Positions 27,512 through 33,761 of a stretch of DNA of 39,986 bases are shown piece after piece. The stretch covers positions 1 through 39,986 of the IMG/VR virus record IMGVR_UViG_3300032156_000035; one strand, given 5' to 3'. A program made the position numbers and the translations under genes. Below the pieces are notes generated by a model that saw only the letters and a list, made by a program, of their open reading frames with translations, did no database searches and was not told the DNA's origin. Numbering within the stretch: the stretch's first letter is position 1; each line of letters begins with the position of its first letter. The DNA is from a virus.

Positions 27512-27859
27512 ACTAACTGATTAGAATAATTAAAAGAAGCAGAAATTTTTAAGCCCAAATTTTCAAAAAAGTTTTCCCCTTGATAATAAAAACTTCCACC
27601 CGATACTAAAATTTTCAAACTGCAAGGTCGCAAGTTGTCAGTCGGCGACAGAGCCTGCTCTGGTGCGGGTGTTTTTGAAAATGATTTTAGCGGATATGTT
27701 TTTGGCTGATTTTTTTGTTTAGCCTCAACGCCGCGCAACTGCTTTGAGGAACTGCCGCTAAAAATAGGTTTCCCATGCGAAAAAGTATTATGAACACACC
27801 CCGTCGCATGGGAAAAATTGGGAACAGCTTTTTTTATTCGGAATGTGTTCATTGCCAAT

Positions 27860-27887
27860 ATTCTACAAAATTAAAAAAATTTGTCAA
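27860..27887 (-). promoter_or_regulatory. predicted promoter of the structured RNA
   Basis: Minus-strand TTGACA (27887-27882), a 16-base spacer and TAGAAT (27865-27860). The predicted start is about 27853. It is separated from the lysis genes by the terminator at 27904-27945, so the RNA is an independent unit. Confidence 0.78.
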
Positions 27888-27903
27888 GTGGTATTTTGCG
27901 CAA

Positions 27904-27945
27904 TAAAAAAACCCCGACTGGGCAAAATGATAAAACCAATCGGGG
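27904..27945 (-). terminator. intrinsic terminator of the late/lysis operon
   Basis: On the minus strand CCCCGATTGG (27945-27936) pairs with CCAGTCGGGG (27921-27912), ten pairs with one G-U, followed by seven T's (27911-27905). It lies 27 bases after the endolysin stop. Confidence 0.93.
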
Positions 27946-27971
27946 CGGCCACACTCTGGAGGTAGTGGCAG

Positions 27972-28421
27972 TTAAACTTTCCGGTAAGCTCCCTTTTCAA
28001 AAATAAGCATTTGCATGTTTTCCCGCAAGGTCGGCAATGAAATATGCAACCACTCTTTGTCTTCCTTTTTTTCCCAAATAAACTGGCCGAACTTTACAGA
28101 AGGCAACGCCGTAGCTAAATTTTCAAAAACAAACTGACAGGGCATATCTTTGAGGATAAAGTCCGCCGCTTCGCCCCTAGTATGCTGGCTAGAAGGCGAA
28201 CCGCCTATAAGCTGGTTAAGGTCTTGGCAACGAAAGCCCGATGATATGATGGCTGGCTTCTGCCAATAGTCCCTAATTGGCTGTAAAATGCCCGTAGCAA
28301 GCGTTTTTAGCGGGACTTGATAGGATAGCCCTACCTGCCTGTTTTGGTTCTGTAAAATGAAATCCGAAGTTTTTGTCAACTCAAAAAAGCTAAAGTTTTT
28401 TGAAAGTTGAAAATCTTTCAT
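27972..28421 (-). CDS. endolysin, M15A peptidase family
   Basis: This 149-aa protein is a zinc peptidase that cuts peptidoglycan cross-links or stem peptides. Motifs are PAIISSGFRC, SPSSQHTRGEAADF with metal-binding H80 and D87, and EWLHIS with H126, the M15A H-x6-D...H set. There is no signal peptide, so release depends on the holin. The ATG at 28421 overlaps the holin TGA as ATGA. An upstream in-frame ATG at 28433 would add only MGGG, encoded by a run of nine G's that probably serves as the ribosome site. Confidence 0.9.
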   Translation of the reverse strand: MKDFQLSKNFSFFELTKTSDFILQNQNRQVGLSYQVPLKTLATGILQPIRDYWQKPAIISSGFRCQDLNQLIGGSPSSQHTRGEAADFILKDMPCQFVFENLATALPSVKFGQFIWEKKEDKEWLHISLPTLRENMQMLIFEKGAYRKV

Positions 28422-28879
28422 TCCCCCCCCCATGCTTTTTTAGTGGAACGCTCGGCGAAAAAGTAGCAGACAATCATGATGAAAACTTGGGAAAACTGGA
28501 CTTGCGTTAAAACCGCCGAGCCTGTTTTCCAAAGATTATACGCCGAAAAAAGAAAAATAAAAACCGCGCCAAAACCAAATAGCGCGCGCACAAGGTTAAT
28601 GGAGGCGTCTATCCATTTGACCCCGCTTTTTATTTGTTGCGTTGCAGCTATGGTTTTTTGCCTTTCGGTTTCAAAACCAAACTCCATTTTTTTTGCTTCC
28701 ATTTCCGCCTTAAGAACTTCGGAAGAGGCAGTGCTGGCCATGAGTTCATTACGGGCTTTTAATTCTAGCTGAAATTTTTCAAGCTCAAAAGCCTGCTCCG
28801 CCTTAACTTTTTTTGAAGTCAAAAATTCCTGCACGCCCTTTGTGAGTAGCGGGATTATTCCGCCGAGTATTGCTAGCAT
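28418..28879 (-). CDS. 3TM-type holin (GTA-holin-like)
   Basis: This 153-aa protein has a hydrophobic N-terminus (MLAILGGIIPLLTKGVQEFL), a long charged coiled-coil middle (residues 22-85) and two hydrophobic segments near the end (LVRALFGFGAVFIFLFSAYN; FSQVFIMIVCYFFA), followed by an E-R-S-T-K basic tail. This is the layout of holins in the 3TM group seen in gene transfer agents and proteobacterial phages. It directly precedes and overlaps the endolysin gene. GGAGGGCTAAAAA precedes the ATG. Confidence 0.75.
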   Translation of the reverse strand: MLAILGGIIPLLTKGVQEFLTSKKVKAEQAFELEKFQLELKARNELMASTASSEVLKAEMEAKKMEFGFETERQKTIAATQQIKSGVKWIDASINLVRALFGFGAVFIFLFSAYNLWKTGSAVLTQVQFSQVFIMIVCYFFAERSTKKAWGGE

Positions 28880-28891
28880 TTTTTAGCCCTC

Positions 28892-29170
28892 CTATTTTTT
28901 CATCATCACTTCTAAAATTCTTTCAGTGTTTTTGCTTACGCCGTCAAGTTTAGCATTGATGCCTGAAATATCGCTTTTCATTACGATGACTTCTTTTTCT
29001 ACGCGCTCCACCCTATCGGGCAATCCCCGCATTCCCGCCATAAATAAAATGATAGCCCAAACAATACCGCCTACGGCGATTATTATTGAAACAGCCATTT
29101 TGAAAATTTCGCTAAAACATGGGCTTTCAATTTTTTGTCGTTTCAATTCAGTTTCGTTTTCGTTTTCCAT
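28892..29170 (-). CDS. small membrane protein with coiled coil, lysis cassette
   Basis: This 92-aa protein has a polar N-terminus, one membrane segment (residues about 22-46, KMAVSIIIAVGGIVWAIILF), and a C-terminal coiled coil (RVERVEKEVIVMKSDISGIN). It could be an antiholin or a spanin-like partner, but neither fits a signature. GGAGAGACAA precedes the ATG at 29170, which is why the start is set there; an in-frame ATG at 29182 lacks a site. It overlaps the neighbouring membrane-protein gene by 28 bases. Confidence 0.6.
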   Translation of the reverse strand: MENENETELKRQKIESPCFSEIFKMAVSIIIAVGGIVWAIILFMAGMRGLPDRVERVEKEVIVMKSDISGINAKLDGVSKNTERILEVMMKK

Positions 29171-29544
29171 TTGTCTCTCCATAATATTTTAATAACGGCG
29201 CAAATAATCCAAAGCAAGATAAAGCTCTCCGTAATCATAAGTAAATACTGATTATTTTGTCTATAATACAAACAGATTAAATCTGCTGTTTGGAAAAAAA
29301 AAGACACAATCCAAAATTGAAAATTCAATTTAAGAAGTTTAAGAGTTTTTTCGTATAGGAAAAAATACTTCGGCTCAAGCCGCCGAAACATAAAAGTAGG
29401 TATCTGCCATAAAACATAAGCAAAAATTAAGATGATTATGTTTCTGTCAAGCGCGCCTAAATACCACGACAACCGCGCATTTTCAGCAATAATCAAATTC
29501 AAACTTTTTATGAAGGCGGCGAAAGCCAAAAGTATAGCGTTCAT
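29143..29544 (-). CDS. multi-pass membrane protein, lysis cassette, unknown
   Basis: This 133-aa protein has three or four hydrophobic segments (residues about 1-20, 35-53, 76-92 and 104-121; for example IIILIFAYVLWQIPTFMF) and a basic C-terminus KWKTKTKLN. Its place among holin and endolysin genes suggests a role in lysis or envelope disturbance. It starts two bases after the stop of the preceding mini-gene. Confidence 0.58.
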   Translation of the reverse strand: MNAILLAFAAFIKSLNLIIAENARLSWYLGALDRNIIILIFAYVLWQIPTFMFRRLEPKYFFLYEKTLKLLKLNFQFWIVSFFFQTADLICLYYRQNNQYLLMITESFILLWIICAVIKILWRDKWKTKTKLN

Positions 29545-29546
29545 GT

Positions 29547-29669
29547 TTAATGAGGCGGTGGTTCGTCTGGCGGTTGGTCGCCTAACAATCCAACCTTTGC
29601 TTTTAACTCCGCCAGCAAAACTTCAATTTGCGCAATTAAATCAAGCGCATTATCTTTTTCTTTTGCCAT
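29547..29669 (-). CDS. 40-aa small protein, unknown
   Basis: The protein starts MAKEKDNALDLIAQIEVLLA and ends in a proline-rich QPPDEPPPH. The first 28 residues form a helix. AGGAGGATTAAAACT, the end of the previous gene, provides a strong ribosome site. Spacing on both sides supports a real gene. No family recognised. Confidence 0.6.
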   Translation of the reverse strand: MAKEKDNALDLIAQIEVLLAELKAKVGLLGDQPPDEPPPH

Positions 29670-29673
29670 AGTT

Positions 29674-29853
29674 TTAATCCTCCTCTTGTTGATTTAACGC
29701 CAAACAATCGGCGCATATTTCTGTTTGAGAATAAGACACGCCGACTTGCGGCGTATCTTTTACCCATTCGCACCCGCAAGGTTTTGTAATTTCTGCGGGC
29801 AAGTTTTCCTGTTCAAAAACATATTCCCCGTCGCCGAAAATGTCTATTTGCAT
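29674..29853 (-). CDS. 59-aa cysteine-rich protein, unknown
   Basis: The protein starts MQIDIFGDGEYVFEQENLPA and has CGCEW and CADC pairs 24 residues apart, likely one zinc site. It lies directly after the tail fibre gene. A role as fibre-assembly helper is possible from position, though it resembles no known chaperone. Confidence 0.6.
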   Translation of the reverse strand: MQIDIFGDGEYVFEQENLPAEITKPCGCEWVKDTPQVGVSYSQTEICADCLALNQQEED

Positions 29854-29856
29854 TTT

Positions 29857-30846
29857 TTATCTCCGCGCGTAAAGTTCTACACGAGTGCCTACGCCTAGCC
29901 CGTTTGTTTGATTTGCGAAAATAGTAAGGCTGGTTATGTTGTTGGCGGTGTTTTTCCACATCGTCCCTAATAAACCAACCAGCGGCGCGGTTGTTTCAAG
30001 TCCAAAACCTTTTGCTAAAAACATTCTGTAGTTTCCACTTTTAGCAAATATGTCCATTACCCCCATGCCGAAATTATTTGCAGTCGGGCGGGTATCAGGG
30101 ATGATAAGTGCCTGTGTTCCAACGCTGGTGGTTGACGCTAATGCAGATGTCCCGCTCCCCGATAAACGCTCGTCGGTGTAATTAGCCCCGCTGTCGTTAT
30201 TCGGGCGGACGCCTATTTGCACGTCTCCAGTGGCATGTCCAGCTTTTAAGTATACGCGGAGCTGATAATCCAAATCTACGTTGCCGTTAAGGCTAGGAAT
30301 TGTAAGCGAAGTTACGGCGGCGGAAAGTTCGTTGGAATAAATTCGGCTCATAGTTTTTTCAACAATGCCGCCAACGGCAATATTGCCTACGACATCAAGC
30401 CTTGACTTTTTTATTCCCTCAATGCGTAAATTAGTGCCGTCGTAAACCAAAGTCGTATCGCAAAGTATGTTAATATCGCCCGCTTGCGGGTCGGTTGTCC
30501 CGTCGGCAAGTTTTATGCTTTTTACGCCCAAAGCCCCCGCATTAGCATTGCAAGCCCCCGTATTATTTGCGCCTGCGCGAAAGCGAATTTTCATTCCCGC
30601 AAAATAAGCGGGCGGAGATTTCTTTGAACCGACGGGGGTAAGGACATAATTATCCGCCGTGCCGCTGTCGGTGTAATAATCGCCGCCTGCGCTGTAAGCG
30701 GCTACGGCTTTTGCGAGCTGATAAAGGTCTGCACTTGAAAGCGTTTGCCCCGTGCTTAAAATAGCGCCTTCAAGTTCATTCGGAATATCATTGAAATCAT
30801 CAGCGGCAAAATTACCACCGGTGATTTGTGTTGGGATATCTCTCAT
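29857..30846 (-). CDS. second tail fibre / receptor-binding type protein
   Basis: This 329-aa protein follows the gp48-like baseplate gene, the place of tail fibres in Mu-like phages. The N-terminus (MRDIPTQITGGNFAADDFND, then LSSADLYQLAKAVAAYSAGG) resembles the fibre start that docks on the baseplate. The middle (FAGMKIRFRAGANNTGACNA, then NILCDTTLVYDGTNLRIEG) is a fibre or collar segment found in many phages. The C-terminal 150 residues are beta-rich. GGAGAGAAAAT precedes the ATG. Confidence 0.78.
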   Translation of the reverse strand: MRDIPTQITGGNFAADDFNDIPNELEGAILSTGQTLSSADLYQLAKAVAAYSAGGDYYTDSGTADNYVLTPVGSKKSPPAYFAGMKIRFRAGANNTGACNANAGALGVKSIKLADGTTDPQAGDINILCDTTLVYDGTNLRIEGIKKSRLDVVGNIAVGGIVEKTMSRIYSNELSAAVTSLTIPSLNGNVDLDYQLRVYLKAGHATGDVQIGVRPNNDSGANYTDERLSGSGTSALASTTSVGTQALIIPDTRPTANNFGMGVMDIFAKSGNYRMFLAKGFGLETTAPLVGLLGTMWKNTANNITSLTIFANQTNGLGVGTRVELYARR

Positions 30847-30856
30847 ATTTTCTCTC

Positions 30857-31462
30857 CTATTCGTATACCCAGTGAATTGTAATATTCGCTGGTTTTATTT
30901 TTTCAAAAAGACACCGCAAAGATTTAAGCGCATCATCGCCCCAAGCGTGCGGCCAAGTCCAGGGCCAAACTGAAGGGGCGGTTATTAGCGGAGCTTTTAT
31001 AACCATTCTGAATGGGGCGGTGTCATCTCCGCCAAGCCATAAATGCGACCATGTCCACGGCCATGCAGAATAATCTACGGCGGCTATGACCTCAATATCA
31101 TATCCCATAAGCTCGCCCAAGTATTCATAATCGGCTTTTGTCCCCGTAAAAGAGGCGTTGAATTTTATCAATATATTTTTTCTGCGCTCTTCAATATCAG
31201 GGGCTATGGGTATACAATCATCGGGTATGCCAAGCGCGCTTTCCCATTCACTTAAAAGTTTAGTTGTCTCATCAGGATAATATTCGGTAGCGACCTCGTT
31301 TAGTTTTTCTTGCACCCTTACAAACTCCCCCGCTAAACCCAAAAGCATTTTCCGCAATGTTGAAGTTGGAATAGCTTTTGCAAGCCAAGCCTTACCCGAC
31401 GGCAAGTATTGCGCTAAAGCGTCGGTTTGCTGTTCCTGTGTTTTAGTTTCAAAAATGCTCAT
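30857..31462 (-). CDS. Mu gp48-like baseplate wedge protein (DUF2313/YmfQ)
   Basis: This 201-aa protein has ALAQYLPSGKAWLAKAIPTS and LRKMLLGLAGEFVRVQEKLN, then EYYPDETTKLLSEWESALGI. The LLP-G-x-A-W start and the P-x-TT-x-L-L-x-x-WE-x-x-L-G block define the YmfQ/gp48 family. Two Trp-rich copies of WPWTW-x-H (residues about 130-180) are a family feature. The ATG overlaps the gp47-like stop as ATGA. Confidence 0.88.
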   Translation of the reverse strand: MSIFETKTQEQQTDALAQYLPSGKAWLAKAIPTSTLRKMLLGLAGEFVRVQEKLNEVATEYYPDETTKLLSEWESALGIPDDCIPIAPDIEERRKNILIKFNASFTGTKADYEYLGELMGYDIEVIAAVDYSAWPWTWSHLWLGGDDTAPFRMVIKAPLITAPSVWPWTWPHAWGDDALKSLRCLFEKIKPANITIHWVYE

Positions 31463-32772
31463 GAGAATGTAACCACTCCCAAAGTTCCAATATATCCCGC
31501 TGATATGCTTACATCTCCCGAAGGCGTTGAAAGCGTAAAACTTACAACGCTTGCGCCCGTAGCGTCAATGGCATTATAAATCGCCGAGCGGTAGCCGTCC
31601 TCGTAAACATTTTCCGAAACATTAACCCGCTCCGAGAAAAACTGCTCAAGTGCTTCGGTAATTGCCAATTTCATTTCATCGGTATTTGGATTAAGGGTGG
31701 TAAAAGTAAAGTTGATAGCCAATGCCGTTGGGGCGTTGACTATGACATAAGCGTCGGGAGTATGAGCGGGCTTTATTGTGAGTATTTTTTCTTTTACTTC
31801 CGCAACCTCGCCCGCCGAAGGGATAGGGCTGTCGTCATTATCCCTTGTAAAATAAATCGTAACCTTGCCCGCTTCGGGCGTTGCTTCCACAACCCAAACT
31901 CTTGTTACGCCCGAAACCTCTTTTGCTTTGGCTTCAATGTTTGACGCCGCAAAGGGGGTCCCTGGGTTTTGCCATTTTTCTGTTAAGCGTTCTTGTAATT
32001 CTGCGTCCGTTTCAATATCCGCCCCGCCGCTTATTTCGCCATACTGCACCACCGCTTCACTGGCCAATCCCGCAATCGGCGTGCCGATAGTTACCGATGC
32101 CCCCGCCGAAACATTAGCCTGTTGCCCGAAGTCCTGCGATTTTACTAAAACGCTTGCCGTCGTGAAACTTGCGAATATCGTGCCTGTGGCGGGCGTGGTA
32201 GGCGTGGCGGTTAGCGTGTATGTGAAAGTGTCTAATCCCGTAACCACAATTTGGAAAGTTCCGTTATAATCGGTTTCTACGGCCCCTGCAATTATGACGC
32301 TTACCCCTGTTGCAAGATTATGATTTGAGGCGGTAGTTACGATAGCGGTCGCACCGCTTCGGGTTAATGAAAGGACGCTTAAAGTTTGATTTGAAACATC
32401 AATTAAATTTTGGCTTTCAAGCGTTATCCCGTCGGTAGTTTGCCAAGTTGTGCCTGCGGGGATTGCTGTTCCCGCCGTGCCTGTGCAAGTTATGTAGCCT
32501 TCCGCTTGCGTTGCGGGGTTAAGTGTTAAATTTTTTAATCGGGCATGATGATAAAGTTCTTCGCCCGTTGCCGTGTCGGGAAATAATTCCCTTATTAAAA
32601 TATTTTTTATTTGATAATAGATGTCATAAATTCGGCCCGCAAGTCCCGTAATTATTGCCCCCAAAAAACTTGCGGGTAAAAAAGGATTGCTCGTCGGTAG
32701 ATTTATTTGGACATCAGTTTTAATCCTTTCCTTTACTTCGTTGCGATTATTTGGAAATTGTATCTCGGACAT
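31459..32772 (-). CDS. Mu gp47-like baseplate J protein with FCCH-like insert
   Basis: This 437-aa protein is the main baseplate wedge. Family marks include LPASFLGAIITGLAGRIYDI, IPAGTTWQTTDGITLE, AGLASEAVVQYGEISGGADI, then ELQERLTEKWQNPGT and VTRVWVVEATPEAGKVTIYF. Residues about 128-205 are an inserted beta domain (SNHNLATGVSVIIAGAVETD, then YNGTFQIVVTG) like those in the connector and the terminator-type protein. The start at 32772 is preferred because GGAGATTAC lies before it and TAATG joins it to the gp46-like stop; an in-frame ATG at 32796 lies inside gp46. Confidence 0.9.
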   Translation of the reverse strand: MSEIQFPNNRNEVKERIKTDVQINLPTSNPFLPASFLGAIITGLAGRIYDIYYQIKNILIRELFPDTATGEELYHHARLKNLTLNPATQAEGYITCTGTAGTAIPAGTTWQTTDGITLESQNLIDVSNQTLSVLSLTRSGATAIVTTASNHNLATGVSVIIAGAVETDYNGTFQIVVTGLDTFTYTLTATPTTPATGTIFASFTTASVLVKSQDFGQQANVSAGASVTIGTPIAGLASEAVVQYGEISGGADIETDAELQERLTEKWQNPGTPFAASNIEAKAKEVSGVTRVWVVEATPEAGKVTIYFTRDNDDSPIPSAGEVAEVKEKILTIKPAHTPDAYVIVNAPTALAINFTFTTLNPNTDEMKLAITEALEQFFSERVNVSENVYEDGYRSAIYNAIDATGASVVSFTLSTPSGDVSISAGYIGTLGVVTFS

Positions 32773-33224
32773 TATGTAATCTCCGTTGCGCCCCATGCTT
32801 CAAATAGTTTAGTTTCAGAACTTCCGTTTTTATAAAAAAATTGTATCGTAAGTTGCAAACCTTCGGCGATAAATTCTGCCGTTACATTTATTGTTTTGCA
32901 AAAACCCTCGTCAATAAACCACTGCAAACATTCGCGGGTAAAGTCAATGGCTTTGTTAAGCGTGTTTTGCGTTCGGCGATTATCCAAAAGCCAAAGTTTG
33001 CTACCTATTTCAAACGGGGGGTCGGCTAAAGTATTACCCCACCACCCCCCGCGCATTTGCGGTTTTGTAATTTCGCTTTCGGCGGCTCTTTTATCTGTAA
33101 AAAGCGAAAGATAAATCGCCGTATCAAAACCATTGTCTATGGTTAAATCCCCGCCACTACCGACGGACAAATCAAAAACATCGTCGGCAGTTTGGGAAAG
33201 TTTTATATCAATGTTTTGGCTCAT
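32772..33224 (-). CDS. Mu gp46-like baseplate protein
   Basis: This 150-aa protein has the compact gp46 pattern: SGGDLTIDNGFDTAIYLSLF, then TDKRAAESE, RGGWWGNTLADPP, GSKLWLLDNRRTQNTLNKA and LQWFIDEG. It joins the baseplate hub to the wedges. It overlaps the small upstream gene by 17 bases and the gp47-like gene by one base (TAATG). Confidence 0.9.
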   Translation of the reverse strand: MSQNIDIKLSQTADDVFDLSVGSGGDLTIDNGFDTAIYLSLFTDKRAAESEITKPQMRGGWWGNTLADPPFEIGSKLWLLDNRRTQNTLNKAIDFTRECLQWFIDEGFCKTINVTAEFIAEGLQLTIQFFYKNGSSETKLFEAWGATEIT

Positions 33225-33399
33225 CTGTTTTCTTAATTTCTTGTTTAACTTCGGGTTTTATTTCCCTTTGAAATTCGGGCAGTGTAGATAACATTCCGAT
33301 TATTTGGTTAACTTCCCCGAAAGGTTTTTGCACTAAATAATCGGCGATAACGCCTATTATTTGCCCGCTTATTATATACTGCTTTTTTATGTCTATCAT
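33208..33399 (-). CDS. 63-aa small protein, unknown
   Basis: The protein starts MIDIKKQYIISGQIIGVIAD, then LVQKPFGEVNQIIGMLSTLP, and ends in a charged tail (EVKQEIKKTDEPKH). AGGAGAAAGTAAA precedes the ATG at 33399. A longer frame from 33447 overlaps the upstream gene and lacks a site. Its place between the spike-fibre and gp46-like genes suggests a baseplate or fibre accessory role. Confidence 0.6.
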   Translation of the reverse strand: MIDIKKQYIISGQIIGVIADYLVQKPFGEVNQIIGMLSTLPEFQREIKPEVKQEIKKTDEPKH

Positions 33400-33431
33400 T
33401 TTACTTTCTCCTTTGCCGTATTGTAGCAAAT

Positions 33432-33746
33432 TCAACAATCTACGCAATCGCTAAATTCTGCCAAAGATTTAATCCAATTTTCAGCAATTACAAAAGGGTC
33501 GCTTGATATAGATGTGAACGGACTTGTATGTATTATTTCATTTTTAGTTTCGCCATTTTCTACGAAGGGAAATGTATAGCTTTTTGCCAATATCGCAGAC
33601 TTGCCTTCATCAAGTCTTGCTTTGTCCTTGTAAAGCAAAATCGTAATTGTATCCGCCGCATTTTTAGCCGTCAAATGTATCGCAGTTATGCGCCAATAAT
33701 TTGCGGTGAACCCTTCTTTTGTTTGGACTTCTTTTTGTAATGCCAT
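33432..33746 (-). CDS. 104-aa protein after the spike-fibre gene, unknown
   Basis: The protein starts MALQKEVQTKEGFTANYWRI and contains KNAADTITILLYKDKARLDE, then IISSDP-like loops and an ending DCVDC. The pattern 'G-x-x-A-x-YW-R-I' followed by a strand resembles short proteins encoded next to fibres in other phages. It may be a fibre tip or chaperone. GGAGACTTGAAAA precedes the ATG. Confidence 0.6.
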   Translation of the reverse strand: MALQKEVQTKEGFTANYWRITAIHLTAKNAADTITILLYKDKARLDEGKSAILAKSYTFPFVENGETKNEIIHTSPFTSISSDPFVIAENWIKSLAEFSDCVDC

Positions 33747-33761
33747 TTTTCAAGTCTCCTT

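Larger units (their letters stand above)
27273..27853 (-). ncRNA. candidate large structured noncoding RNA (about 580 nt)
   Basis: The unit has its own promoter (27887-27860) and terminator (27307-27273). Perfect helices on the minus strand include 27815-27804 with 27780-27769 (12 bp), 27763-27755 with 27693-27685 (9 bp), 27749-27744 with 27728-27723 (6 bp), 27671-27666 with 27602-27597, 27627-27618 with 27468-27459 (10 bp over about 150 nt), 27511-27492 (8-bp hairpin, AAUU loop), 27405-27400 with 27364-27359, and 27350-27343 with 27325-27318. The first nine bases (27852-27844) pair perfectly with 27798-27790, inside the loop of the 12-bp stem, so a pseudoknot forms at the 5' end. Such size and architecture recall GOLLD and ROOL phage RNAs, but I cannot assign it to either. 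An open frame (27852-27502) exists, but the long-range pairings extend past it. Confidence 0.72.

Noticed and set aside
27502-27858. 118-aa minus-strand open frame (or 116 aa from ATG at 27852) as a protein gene
   Set aside because: It has no ribosome site, no recognisable domain and low-complexity stretches; its DNA is filled with perfect inverted repeats whose partners extend beyond the frame. A leaderless small protein is still possible, but a structured RNA explains the region better.
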